Assembly: GCF_900110865.1 (NCBI RefSeq)
Contig: NZ_FOFD01000005.1
Location: 248,001 to 312,000, forward strand
DNA: 64,000 nt
Direction: 5' to 3'
From: Natrinema salaciae
GTDB taxonomy: Archaea; Halobacteriota; Halobacteria; Halobacteriales; Natrialbaceae
The notes under the pieces are model-generated. The model saw nothing but the letters and a program-made list of their open reading frames with translations, was not told the origin of the DNA and ran no database searches. The position numbers were made by a program, and so were the translations under genes. This document shows positions 24,265-32,877 of this stretch, one piece after another. Each line of letters begins with the position of its first letter. Position 1 is the first letter of the stretch.

Positions 24265-25626
24265 CTATCTCGGGATGTCCCGGAACGCCGCCTCGACGAC
24301 CTTGCCCAGCGTCGGGTGGGCGTGGATCGTGTTCGCCACTTCGTCGACGGTAACGCCGGTTCGCATCGCCACGACCGCCTCGTGTACTAGCATCGACGCC
24401 TCGTACCCCATGACGTGACAGCCCAGGATCTCGCCATCGGGGCTCGCGAGCACCTTGACGAAGCCGTCCTCGAGTTTCTTTGCCCGCCCCATCGCGGAGT
24501 CGGCGTAGTCGGCGCGGCCGACGACGTACTCGCGTCCGTCTTCCTCGAGTTCTTCCGTAGTGGCGCCGACGCCGGCGATCTGGGGCTCGGTGAAGATCGT
24601 GTGTGGCATCGCGGTGAGATCGAGTGCCCGCCGATCGTCGCCGACGACGTTGTCGATCACGTGGCGCGTCTCGTAGTCGCCGGAGTGCTTGAACAGCGCG
24701 TTTCCGGCGACGTCACCCTGGGCCCACACGTTCTCGGCGGACGTCTCGAGGTACTCGTTCGTCTCGACGAAGCCTCGTTCGTCGACTCCGATCCCGGCAG
24801 TCTCGAGGTTCAACGAGTCTGTGTTCGGCCGTCGACCCAGTGCGACGAGGACTTCCTCGCCGTCGACGGCGATCGTCTCACCGCTCTCGGTTTCGGCATG
24901 AACGCGGTTCCCATCGTCCACCGCTTCGACCGCCGTGACGCGGTGACCGGTGTACACGTCGTGTCGCTCGCTCGCGAGTTCGGTGAACGTCGCGGAGACG
25001 TCGCCGTCCTCACGGGGAACGAGCGAGTCCATCATCTCGATAATAGTGACGTCAGTTCCGATCGATTCGAAGACGTACCCGAGTTCGACGGCGATGTAGC
25101 CGCCACCGAGGATGACGAGGCTTTCCGGCGGATCTGTCAGGTACAGCGCCTCCTTGCTCGTCAGGTAGTCGACTTCGTCGAGGCCATCGATCGGCGGCAC
25201 GACGGGGCGGCTACCGGTCGCAACGACGACCTTGTTCGCGGTCACGTCCTGCCCATCGAGTTCGACTGTTCGTTCGTCGACGAATTCGGTTCGTTCCTCG
25301 AAGAGCGTGAGGTGATCTCTCTCCCGGTATCGCTGTTTCATATCCGCGGCGATTCCGCCAAGTAGCTCGTCCATCTCGCCGACGACGGTTTCCCAGTCGA
25401 CTCCCTCGAAGCTCGCGTCGACATGGAACGCTTCCGCGTCTCTGACGTGGTTGATCGCGTCCGCAGCCTGGATAACCATCTTCGACGGATTACAGCCTCG
25501 ATTGAGGCAGGTTCCACCGAGCGGTCCGGGCTCGACGAGCGCCGTCTCGAGGCCGTGATCCGCTGCTGCCGCGGCGACGTTGTTGGCGGTGCCACCACCG
25601 ACGACGATGAGATCGAAATCGGTCAT
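24265..25626 (-). CDS. Class I pyridine-nucleotide disulfide oxidoreductase (lipoamide dehydrogenase/mercuric reductase type)
   Basis: 453 residues. FAD loop VVGGGTANNVAAAAA at 8-22, redox-active disulfide GGTCLNRGC (C40, C45), NAD(P) loop ILGGGYIAVELG, FAD strand 'ENVWAQGDVAG' and C-terminal 'HAHPTLGKVVEAAF' with the active-site histidine. No N-terminal heavy-metal domain and no C-terminal vicinal cysteines, so mercury reduction is unlikely. In haloarchaea a similar protein annotated merA proved to be bis-gamma-glutamylcystine reductase, so dithiol reduction of gamma-glutamylcysteine is as likely as dihydrolipoamide. No 2-oxoacid dehydrogenase genes are near. Confidence 0.85.
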   Translation of the reverse strand: MTDFDLIVVGGGTANNVAAAAADHGLETALVEPGPLGGTCLNRGCNPSKMVIQAADAINHVRDAEAFHVDASFEGVDWETVVGEMDELLGGIAADMKQRYRERDHLTLFEERTEFVDERTVELDGQDVTANKVVVATGSRPVVPPIDGLDEVDYLTSKEALYLTDPPESLVILGGGYIAVELGYVFESIGTDVTIIEMMDSLVPREDGDVSATFTELASERHDVYTGHRVTAVEAVDDGNRVHAETESGETIAVDGEEVLVALGRRPNTDSLNLETAGIGVDERGFVETNEYLETSAENVWAQGDVAGNALFKHSGDYETRHVIDNVVGDDRRALDLTAMPHTIFTEPQIAGVGATTEELEEDGREYVVGRADYADSAMGRAKKLEDGFVKVLASPDGEILGCHVMGYEASMLVHEAVVAMRTGVTVDEVANTIHAHPTLGKVVEAAFRDIPR

Positions 25627-25985
25627 TCAGGGGGAAAGACGACGAACGATTATAAATAACGATCGGGGGTGTTCAGTTCCGAAACACGATCGACAGGATC
25701 GGTTTCACGTGTGGTCCGAGACGTATCGTTCCACGTTCTGTCGTCCTGGTCCCGGACTGCTTTACAGACATATGAATGTTTGTTGCTTGTGTATCAGTAA
25801 CGAATGACCGCCGAAACGAGACACGATTGATGGGACGGTAACAGATTGATTCCATTATCAGGAGTGATTCGCGATCGATCTGGACCGCAGAAGTACGTCG
25901 TTTTTACCGCGGATCGAAATCACGTACCGGGCTCGACGAGGTTTCGAAGAGGGCGTCACGACGCGTTCGACGAACTCGTCGACCA
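25627..25985. other. Intergenic stretch, no supported gene
   Basis: About 360 bases between the disulfide reductase and the DUF547 gene. AT-rich part at 25640-25680 just upstream of the reductase probably contains its promoter. No protein-like frame found. Confidence 0.45.
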
Positions 25986-26780
25986 CTACGAGTCGAATTT
26001 CCGTGGCGTTTTCGTCCAATCGTAGTCCGCAAACCGGAGTGATGGCGACGAATTTGGGGGGATCTGATCGAACTCTCGCAATAGCTGGCGGAGGCCAGCC
26101 CGACCGCCGAAGTCACCGATGAACCAGAGGCATGTCCGTGGAACTCGTACACGATTGCTGTCGGAATCGTATTCGACTGTCTGATCCAGATACGATCGCG
26201 TCGCAATGTCGAGCGTTTCGTCGACAGTCTTCGGGTCGTACGCGAGGACAGCTGGACAGCTCGCAGCGCCACAATTGAGTGCGAAGTGGATCCGAGGATC
26301 AACCTCGAGCTGATAGGACCCGTCCAGTCCCGTGCGCTCGAGCCGCGGAAGATATCCGAGACCGTATTTCGACCGCCTGTCGCGGAGAACGCCGTGTTCG
26401 ATATCGTCGAGACTGAGTTCGGTGCCCGCGACGGTCACTGCACGTGTACGAAAGAACCGCACGCGCGATTCGAAGAGTGTCGGCCGGTGTTCGAGCAAAA
26501 GCTGCGTTGCTGCGTTGAAGACGTTGAGCCAGAACGCGAGGCCAGCTCGTCGATCAGTCCGAACTCGAGCGAGGTCATCGGTACTGGCCTCAGCGATGCG
26601 ATGCAGAAACGGGTCGGGCGGTTCCTCGTCTCTGACACACTCCAACAGGCGACGAGCGGTGGTCGTCGGCAGTAGTTCCGCTGATGGTGACCCGCCGTGC
26701 TCCGTCTCGGTGGGCCCCTCTCTGGACGGGGTAGGGCTTCCAGAATCCTCGTTCGCGTCCGGTTTGGACGAGTCTACCAT
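25986..26780 (-). CDS. DUF547-domain protein
   Basis: About 264 residues from ATG 26780 (MVDSSKPDANEDSGSP). After a 45-residue low-complexity leader, 'RRAGLAFWLNVFNAATQLLL', 'DDIEHGVLRDRRSKYGLGYL' and 'DPRIHFALNCGAASCPAVLA' form the DUF547 core, including the conserved Cys pair (CGAASCP). 'TVDETLDIATRSYLDQTVEY' follows. DUF547 has a papain-like or thiol-enzyme look but unknown function. No signal peptide seen. A GTG at 26792 could extend it by four residues. Confidence 0.8.
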   Translation of the reverse strand: MVDSSKPDANEDSGSPTPSREGPTETEHGGSPSAELLPTTTARRLLECVRDEEPPDPFLHRIAEASTDDLARVRTDRRAGLAFWLNVFNAATQLLLEHRPTLFESRVRFFRTRAVTVAGTELSLDDIEHGVLRDRRSKYGLGYLPRLERTGLDGSYQLEVDPRIHFALNCGAASCPAVLAYDPKTVDETLDIATRSYLDQTVEYDSDSNRVRVPRTCLWFIGDFGGRAGLRQLLREFDQIPPNSSPSLRFADYDWTKTPRKFDS

Positions 26781-26905
26781 ACGTAAACACACCAGTCGCG
26801 GTACAAAACGGTTGTGCGGTTCGGGACGAAGTCCGGGTAAGCGCTCGGGGAGTTGCTAGCTGCAGCAGGACGAGGCGGACGCCTCGAATCAAGCGCTGTG
26901 ACGAT

Positions 26906-27898
26906 TCATGACACGACACCGATCCACCACCATGCGATCGTTTCGGAGACGGCGAGAACGACCATCGCGAGGACCGCCGGGAGCGGCGAGCGTTGGCGCG
27001 TCAGTACGATCCCGCTCCAGAGGAGAAACGGGGTCGGGACGAGATGAGCTAACGCGACGATAGCTGGGAACACGCCGACAGCCCACAGCACGGCGGCGGC
27101 GGTCACAGCAGTACTGGCAAGGATGGCAAAGGCGCGCCTGATCCGTGCTGGCGACCACCGGACAGCGAGCGTCCGTTTGCCGACCGTCGCATCCGCGACT
27201 CTGTCCGGCCAATGCGTTGCGAAGAGATTACAGCCGACCAACAGCGTGAACGGGACGACTGCCAGTGCCGCAGCACCCGTCGGGGATGCGACGACAGCGA
27301 CACCGTACAGCGGGAGCAACACTCCACCAAGCACTGCGTTTATCGCTTCTCCGACGCCCCGCCGAACGAACGCGATCGGCGGTAACGAATACGCCAACCC
27401 GAGACCGAACATCGTTACGAGAAGCGCAACTGCATCGCGCGGAAGTCCGGTAGAACCGCCGATACTCAGCACCACGACCGACGCGACCGCGACCGAACCG
27501 ATCACTGCCGGGCGCAGGAACGATCGCGGCAGGCCGGTCTGGACGAGCGCACCGCTGCCGCCGGAAAACGGTGTTCGATCCGTCAGCGCATCCGTCTCGG
27601 CGTCGACGTACTCGTTGGCGTAGTGGATCGCAACTGCGACAGGGAACAGTGCGATTGCCCCAGCCAGAACCGGCTCGAGGAACGCGGGAGACCTCACGTC
27701 GACGGGTGTCTCCGGATCGCTCGCGATCAGCGGTGGCCCTGCAGTCGCCATTCCGACCCCGAGAGCGTAGACCAGCACGATGAGTGCGAGCTGACTCGGG
27801 CGAGCGGCCGCCCAGAGCGCCCAGAGTCTCGGGACACGATCGATGATCGCCGAACTCGAACCCGAGACGGTATCTGCGAGATTCACATCACGAGCCAT
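26906..27898 (-). CDS. UbiA-family prenyltransferase
   Basis: About 330 residues from ATG 27898; a longer frame to 28018 overlaps the upstream gene. Eight or nine membrane helices. The Mg2+/prenyl-diphosphate motif NEYVDAETD is at 95-103, and a second acidic region 'ATHWPDRVADATVGKRTLA' is near residue 230. The family joins isoprenoid chains to aromatic or glycerol acceptors, e.g. menaquinone (MenA) or digeranylgeranylglyceryl-phosphate synthesis. The acceptor cannot be read from sequence; the order 'GGSGALVQTGL' after the motif resembles MenA-like members. Confidence 0.85.
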   Translation of the reverse strand: MARDVNLADTVSGSSSAIIDRVPRLWALWAAARPSQLALIVLVYALGVGMATAGPPLIASDPETPVDVRSPAFLEPVLAGAIALFPVAVAIHYANEYVDAETDALTDRTPFSGGSGALVQTGLPRSFLRPAVIGSVAVASVVVLSIGGSTGLPRDAVALLVTMFGLGLAYSLPPIAFVRRGVGEAINAVLGGVLLPLYGVAVVASPTGAAALAVVPFTLLVGCNLFATHWPDRVADATVGKRTLAVRWSPARIRRAFAILASTAVTAAAVLWAVGVFPAIVALAHLVPTPFLLWSGIVLTRQRSPLPAVLAMVVLAVSETIAWWWIGVVS

Positions 27899-27995
27899 GT
27901 CCTGATCAACAGTAGTCTTGGGGGGGAGAGACCAGTTCTCGAAAGTGGCGCGCTCTGTCCCCGAGTTCAATGCGAATCGACTCCCAGCCAGGCGC

Positions 27996-28598
27996 TCATG
28001 CCGTTGTCCCGGCGACATCGATCTTGCCGGCGACGTACACTGGGCTCAGGAGCATCAGAACGATCCCCAGCGGCAACAGCCACGTGAACATCGTCAGCAG
28101 GAGGCTGCTCGCCTGAATACCGAGAGCGATCAGGACGACGGGTCCACAGCAGACCGTGCCGGACAGCAGTGCGGGCAACGACGCGAACAGGCCGGATCCT
28201 GCGCTGATCCCACAGGCCGCCGGCTGCACGACCGCGAGGTAGGTCAGACCGAGGTTGACGCCGACGAGTCCAGCGATCAGGAGCCCGATCGCGACGTTGA
28301 CTGGCGACACCAGAATTCGAACGATCCCAGTGTCGAGGAGCGCGACGGGTTCGAAGGACGCCGGGCCAGTCCGCTCGAACATTCGGACCAGCGGATCGTC
28401 GACCACGATCAGGTTCGTCGCCACGTCGGGTCGAAACGCGAGGTCACCGACGACCCAGAGAAAGGCTGCGAGATAGCCGATCGCGATGACGGCTGCGATC
28501 GCCATCGAGTCGCGACGGCGAAAGACGAGCAGCGTCGTGATCAGCGTCTCGTTGATCCGTCTTTTCGGATCCATGTCGAATCGACTGACGATGCTCAT
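27996..28598 (-). CDS. Integral membrane protein with CCGP motif
   Basis: 200 residues from ATG 28598, which overlaps the stop of the DUF3179 gene (ATGA). Five or so helices: 'MAIAAVIAIGYLAAFLWVVG', 'NVAIGLLIAGLVGVNLGLTY', 'GLFASLPALLSGTVCCGPVV' and 'LLLTMFTWLLPLGIVLMLLS'. The vicinal cysteines in TVCCGPVVL, inside a helix, suggest metal or redox binding (similar motifs occur in membrane metal-handling proteins). Co-transcribed with the DUF3179 lipoprotein and followed by UbiA. Function unknown. Confidence 0.7.
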   Translation of the reverse strand: MSIVSRFDMDPKRRINETLITTLLVFRRRDSMAIAAVIAIGYLAAFLWVVGDLAFRPDVATNLIVVDDPLVRMFERTGPASFEPVALLDTGIVRILVSPVNVAIGLLIAGLVGVNLGLTYLAVVQPAACGISAGSGLFASLPALLSGTVCCGPVVLIALGIQASSLLLTMFTWLLPLGIVLMLLSPVYVAGKIDVAGTTA

Positions 28599-29677
28599 TC
28601 GTGGACCACCGTCGACGGATAGTACCCATACCAGGCGAACCACATCGCGTCGAATCCGAGCTCGCGCTCGAGGGGCAGTTCGTCCGGAGCGGATTCGGCT
28701 CCGTCGACGGTGAGGTCGCCGTCATTGTACTCGACTGTCTTTTTATCGGGATTGTGATACACATGGCCCGTGTCGAGCGTCTCGTCGTAGACGGTTACGT
28801 ACGGCACATCACTCATCGTCCCGTCGACGACTCCCCGCTCGCGTAACGTCGACTTGGGGACGGCCATGGCACCGTCAGCGTTCCGTGCTCCGACGACGAC
28901 CGCCTTCGGGTAGAATCGGTCGTCAGTCGCCAGCGGCCTGAATAGCGTATTCTCGTTGTCATAGTATCCGCTTCGAGGATTGTACCCCCCGTAGGGGTCG
29001 TCGCCGTAATTACGGAGGTGGCCGGTATCTTCCGTGAGTACGACCGTATCCGGATACTGTTTGCGCCACCGCTCCCACGTCGTCCAAATGACCTGAAATT
29101 CCTCGAGGGACGTCCCCTCGAGCGGGCCGCGGATACCCTGTGCAAGTATCTGGGGCCACCACGTCTCCGTCCCGCGGTCGAACATGACGAGGTTGCTGTT
29201 GATCAGTCGACCAGAGACGCCGAATTCGCTCTCACCGCGGTAGAATCCCTGTGTAGTTCCGGTCAGGGGACAGTACGTCACTGCGACTGACTCCCCGCCG
29301 ACGACGTCGTTCGCGACCTCGTGCCAGACGAGATTGTACTGCGGGTAGGCCTTCGCTTCGCCGTTCAGCTCGACGCCGAATACTGGATCACCGGGGGCCA
29401 GATTCGCCGGTGGATCGTCTGAGGAAGTGAATTGTGGGTCATCGATGGACGGAATTCCATCTTGCCCCGGACCACCGGAGAGAATCGCATCGTTGAGCTC
29501 CTCGGTCGTGTATTCTTCTGGAAGGGACCGCTCAACTGTCGGTGGACCGGCGCTCGGATCGCCCTCAGTGCTCGATCCGCGGTCGAGACAACCCGCCAGA
29601 GCGGCGAAACCGACAGCCCCGACCGCACCGATGAAGTTACGCCGAGTAGTCGATCGCCTGTGGAGCCTGTCTCGCAT
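28595..29677 (-). CDS. DUF3179-domain Tat lipoprotein
   Basis: 360 residues. Signal 'TTRRNFIGAVGAVGFAALAG' then C: a twin-arginine lipoprotein leader. The mature protein has 'VFGVELNGEAKAYPQYNLVW', 'HEVANDVVGGESVAVTYCPL' and TGTTQGF: the DUF3179 signature with the conserved YCPLTG cysteine. 'RDRRFYPKAVVVGARN'-like part near the C-terminus is preserved. Extracytoplasmic, function unknown. First gene of a unit with the CCGP membrane protein, suggesting a joint metal or redox role, by inference. Confidence 0.85.
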   Translation of the reverse strand: MRDRLHRRSTTRRNFIGAVGAVGFAALAGCLDRGSSTEGDPSAGPPTVERSLPEEYTTEELNDAILSGGPGQDGIPSIDDPQFTSSDDPPANLAPGDPVFGVELNGEAKAYPQYNLVWHEVANDVVGGESVAVTYCPLTGTTQGFYRGESEFGVSGRLINSNLVMFDRGTETWWPQILAQGIRGPLEGTSLEEFQVIWTTWERWRKQYPDTVVLTEDTGHLRNYGDDPYGGYNPRSGYYDNENTLFRPLATDDRFYPKAVVVGARNADGAMAVPKSTLRERGVVDGTMSDVPYVTVYDETLDTGHVYHNPDKKTVEYNDGDLTVDGAESAPDELPLERELGFDAMWFAWYGYYPSTVVHE

Positions 29678-29840
29678 ACATACAGGGACGATCTGTTCCC
29701 TAATAACGGGCTATCGGTCGTGTGGGACGACTGCACAGACGGTTTCCGGACTGGTGGTCATTTGCGTGTTCACCAATTAGTAATACGAGTCCTGAGAACG
29801 AGCCCGAAGTCGCAGGGTCGGTGAAATTGCGGTAGATCCA

Positions 29841-30104
29841 TTGGGCGATCCGATTCGAACTGGTACTGTTCTGTTTCCCTGGAAAAGCATGATTGAGATC
29901 TCGCTCGTAGATCGGCAGATACCGCTCTTGGGCGACGAACTCCTGTACGTTCGCACGGAGACGAGACCGCTCGTCGATATCGACCTCTGTCTGAACGGCC
30001 GGTGGCGAACGGTCACGGCCAGTATCACCGATCGTTCGGAGATGACCTATCCAGCCCTTCTCGCCCGAAACGTTCCGGAGGCACACACGCTCGATATTAG
30101 CTGA
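29841..30104 (+). pseudogene. Fragment of a retropepsin-like/ATP-dependent zinc-protease-family protein
   Basis: The frame 'TETRPLVDIDLCLNGRWRTV' followed by TASITDRSEMTYPALLARNV matches the C-terminal half of the PF05618-type (RimB-like, retropepsin-fold) domain: 'RP.V...l..g....v...l.DR..M.yP.LLGR'. The N-terminal half, which holds the catalytic D-T/S-G, is missing, and upstream there are stops. Ends at 30104, 20 bases from the TnpB scar. The gene was probably cut by that insertion or a later deletion. Confidence 0.5.
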
Positions 30105-30117
30105 ACCGTCGAAGATT

Positions 30118-30165
30118 GGCATCCTCCTCCGGCTAAAGCCGGCGGAATCCCAAGCCTTGGGATAT
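30118..30165 (-). mobile_element. Right end of an IS200/IS605 (IS1341-type) element
   Basis: On the minus strand, right after the TnpB tail stop, lie two hairpins: 30148-30162 (TCCCAAG/CTTGGGA) and 30129-30142 (CCGGCT/AGCCGG), then GGAGGATGCCAATC. Haloarchaeal tnpB genes typically end with GGATTCC, a GC hairpin and GGAGGATG(T)CAA; the match here is good. This is the zone that also encodes the 3' end of the element's guide-like RNA. Confidence 0.68.
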
Positions 30166-30275
30166 TAAGGTTCGCAGACTCCCTGCTCTCTCGGTGTGAA
30201 CCGTCCGCTCTCGCGGTCGAACAAGAAGACTCCGGGCTGTGCCAACCAGCCGCTACTCATATCCTCCGGTGTGGT
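30165..30275 (-). pseudogene. TnpB (IS200/IS605 OrfB) C-terminal tail
   Basis: Reads 'MSSGWLAQPGVFLFDRESGR' then FTPREQGVCEP and stops at 30165-30167. I recall very similar tails ('...LAQPGV.LFDRESGRF.PREQ..CKP') on haloarchaeal TnpB proteins. Upstream of about 30275 the frame is the antisense of another gene, so only the last 30 or so residues survive. Confidence 0.6.
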
Positions 30276-30284
30276 CAGCCCCTC

Positions 30285-31455
30285 TTCGCTGGCGTGGACG
30301 CATCTCAAAGGCGTTACGTGGGCGAAAAACTTCGAGGCGCACTTCGCCATTCTGCCGGCGGCTCTCGCGGCGGAGTTTCGCTCGGAACTGCTCTCGACGC
30401 TCGCACAGATCGGGATCAATGCGGGACTCATCGCTGGTGGACCAGAAGAAAACGGTTCTCTGACCGCCGATGGTGACTCGTTGCAGCTGATTTCAGGATT
30501 CAGGCCCGGCGGCCCGGAAGTCGTCGATCCGACGCCCCGAGTACACCACCACTCGGCGATGCTCTGGTTCCTTTCGGAAATGGTCGGCCTCTCTCAGGGT
30601 GGCTGGTTCGGGTACGAGAACCCAGAACCGCTCATTCCGGCGGGGAAAATTCAGCAGCTCGCCGATGGAATGTTCCAGTCGACTGCCTCTCAGTTCTCAC
30701 CGGCAGACGTCGCGAGCCAGTCGACACGGCAACTCGGTCAGACGCTCGGAGCGGTCGGATGGTACGGTACTCACGCCGGCAGCGATCGGTTGCAGTCGAA
30801 CGCTGTCGAATACGCGAACGAGCTTGCCGATCGGGTCGACAGCAACCTCGACGGTAACGGAATGGTCGAAAACGGGGCCGTAAATCAGGCTGCGACACAA
30901 GGTATCGTTGGGCAGGGGCTACTGTGGGCGTCCGAGCTCGATGGTGTTGATCGTTCCGACACCGCCGAGACTGTGCTCGGATACATGCTCGACGAACTCT
31001 GGGATAGCGACGCGGGAACGTTCAAATCCGGAGCGAGCGCGAGCACGTATGCAATTACCGCACGAGATGCTGGCGATATCACCGGCGGGCTCAACGCCGC
31101 CGATGCCGTTCTCGAGATGAACGGCGTCAAGGACACGTTCGCCCAGTTCTTCAATCAGACCTTCAATCGTGGACGACTGCAGCGTGCTGAGCGTCCACAG
31201 TCCAGGAGTGAGGACGCCGAGTACACACTCCCATTGCCGCCCGAGGCTGGCGGCGAATACGGTCAAGCGGCCGTCTACAACGCTGCGGTTGAGTACGACT
31301 CCAGCGCAGACGAATGGACTGTGACTGACGACCGATTCGACACCGAATGGTCCCTCTATCTTGCTAACCAGGACATCTGGATCGGGCAGTGGGGTGGAGA
31401 CTTCTATCAGGGTCGCGGTCGGCCAGGTCACTCCGATTCTCCGCCGGATAGCTAA
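30285..31455 (+). pseudogene. Large secreted-type hypothetical protein, N-terminally truncated
   Basis: About 390 codons, from 'WTHLKGVTWAKNFEAHFAIL' to the stop at 31455. The body is protein-like throughout: 'NQAATQGIVGQGLLWASELD', 'AEYTLPLPPEAGGEYGQAAV', 'QDIWIGQWGGDFYQGRGRPG'. No signal peptide is present, and the frame upstream of about 30285 is antisense to the TnpB tail, so the true N-terminus has been removed by the insertion. An ATG at 30196 lies in transposon DNA and would give a chimeric start. Family not identified; I believe it is a haloarchaeal surface protein. Confidence 0.6.
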
Positions 31456-31591
31456 TACCGGTACGTATTCGACTTGGCGCTCAACTGATGAGACAGAGGA
31501 GTCGGCATTCCCTCTCCTGAACTGACGGCCTCGGGCATATCGTACGTGTAGTGGAGTTCGGCCATATCTATTTCACAATCACCGTTCTCAC

Positions 31592-32059
31592 ATGCAATTT
31601 CAATCGTCGCAGGCTATCGATGAACGAATCGACTCGGCGACGGTCAAGCGGCCTCTGACTGACGCAATCAACGCCGCCAACGTGGCACTCAATTACTACG
31701 AACTGGCACCGGGAGATAGTTTCGTATATGGGTATCATATGCACGAAAACCAAGAGGAACTCTTCGTTATTCAGGAGGGACGGGTCACCTTCGAAACGGA
31801 GGACGGCGAAGTCGTTGTTACAGCAGGGGACGTCGTTCGGTTCGCGCCCGGTGAGTACCAGCAGGGTATCAACAGGGCTGACGAGCGGGTAGTCGCCTTA
31901 GCAATCGGTGCACCACAAGAAACGAGCGGCTCAGAAATTCTCCGCGATTGTGATGCCTGCGGCGAGCGTACGCCCAATACAGTCGAACGAGCCCAGGATG
32001 GCCAGGCCAAAATCACCCGATGTTTAGAATGCGGCAACAAGACAGGACGGTTCGATTAG
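31592..32059 (+). CDS. Cupin-domain protein with C-terminal zinc ribbon
   Basis: 155 residues. Cupin motif 1 'FVYGYHMHENQEELFVIQEG' supplies the histidines and glutamate (HxH...E), and motif 2 'GDVVRFAPGEYQQGINRA' follows. Residues 115-155 hold CDACGERT and CLECGNKTG, a four-cysteine zinc ribbon, giving an unusual cupin plus ribbon layout that is common in haloarchaea. Role may be metal-dependent enzyme or sugar or ligand binding. Complete, ATG at 31592. Confidence 0.8.
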   Translation: MQFQSSQAIDERIDSATVKRPLTDAINAANVALNYYELAPGDSFVYGYHMHENQEELFVIQEGRVTFETEDGEVVVTAGDVVRFAPGEYQQGINRADERVVALAIGAPQETSGSEILRDCDACGERTPNTVERAQDGQAKITRCLECGNKTGRFD

Positions 32060-32088
32060 GACTGCATCTCTCAACACAACCCCGGACA

Positions 32089-32505
32089 TTACGCTGAGGC
32101 GACCAGTCGCTGGTGCTCGGGTTTCATACACCGGTCTTGGACGACGCGCAGACCAGCCGCTTCCGCCCTAGCAACGGCCTCGTCGTCGTGAATGCCGAGC
32201 TGGAGCCAAATGACATCTACGTCGTCGCGGGCGAGAGCTTCGTCGACGATCCCAGCAACTTCGGGACTTGGCCGAAAGACGTCCACGATCTCGATCTCCT
32301 CCTCGACGTCGGAGAGTGAATCGTAGGCAGATCGTCCCAGAATCTCATCTGCGGTGGGATTGACCGGGATGGTTTCGTCGCCCTGTGCTTGAAGATCTTT
32401 CGGGATTTCGTGGGCGTCCTTTCCCGGCGTTGACGAGCAGCCGACGACAGCGACTGTTTTGTGTTCGAGTCTGTTTCGGACTTCGGTGTCTGTCTCAACA
32501 GGCAT
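32089..32505 (-). CDS. CoA-binding domain (Rossmann) protein
   Basis: 138 residues. 'HKTVAVVGCSSTPGKDAHEI' is the GxSxxPxK loop of the CoA_binding family, then 'DETIPVNPTADEILGRSAYD', 'EIVDVFRPSPEVAGIVDEAL' and 'IWLQLGIHDDEAVARAEAAG', ending 'VVQDRCMKPEHQRL'. Single-domain members (YccU-type) bind CoA or a nucleotide without catalysis. Complete. No operon partner. Confidence 0.88.
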   Translation of the reverse strand: MPVETDTEVRNRLEHKTVAVVGCSSTPGKDAHEIPKDLQAQGDETIPVNPTADEILGRSAYDSLSDVEEEIEIVDVFRPSPEVAGIVDEALARDDVDVIWLQLGIHDDEAVARAEAAGLRVVQDRCMKPEHQRLVASA

Positions 32506-32570
32506 ATGATTCGTACGGTTTCGCCTATGAAAAGGTTATTCTCGCGACGAATCCGATTCAACGGAGTTCC

Positions 32571-32735
32571 TCACATCGGGCCAGACCATTTGTCGATGCT
32601 TCCCCCACGCTTATGCAGGGACAATCCGTACTCGTTGACGGCGACTCGATCGATCTCGCGCATCCCTTCGGCGGTAACTCCAGTCACGTCCTGGCCAGTC
32701 GTTGTTCGAAATGCATTCGGATCTATACGGACGGT
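32571..32735 (-). pseudogene. YjeF-N (NAD(P)HX epimerase) N-terminal fragment
   Basis: One minus-strand frame reads 'DPNAFRTTTGQDVTGVTAEG' then MREIDRVAVNEYGLSL, the N-terminal helix of the NAD(P)HX epimerase domain ('VT..MR.VDR.A.EE.GL.LLQMMENAG'). It shifts or diverges right after GLSL and stops at 32571. No start codon is in frame. Only the first 40 residues of a roughly 500-residue protein remain. Confidence 0.5.
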
Positions 32736-32877
32736 ACCGTATCGCGGGTGAGCGATCTTTGGCGGGGACGTTCTGCACCCCCCTTCTCGACGTTACGTCA
32801 AGGTAATCCCATTACCTTTCGCTTAGCTTACAATTATGGGGTGTCGAAGCGCACCTGATCACAGAAGGTAACCACAC

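Noticed and set aside
24415-25365. 316-codon plus-strand frame
   Set aside because: Antisense of the disulfide oxidoreductase; long mirror frames are common in GC-rich DNA.
30196-30284. ATG 30196 as the true start of the secreted-type protein
   Set aside because: The first 30 codons are antisense of a TnpB tail and not a signal peptide, so this start is an accident of insertion.
31456-31566. 37-codon minus-strand frame MAELHYTYDMPEAVSSGEGM...
   Set aside because: Has a plausible start but is too short and unlike any family I know; not enough support to list as a gene.
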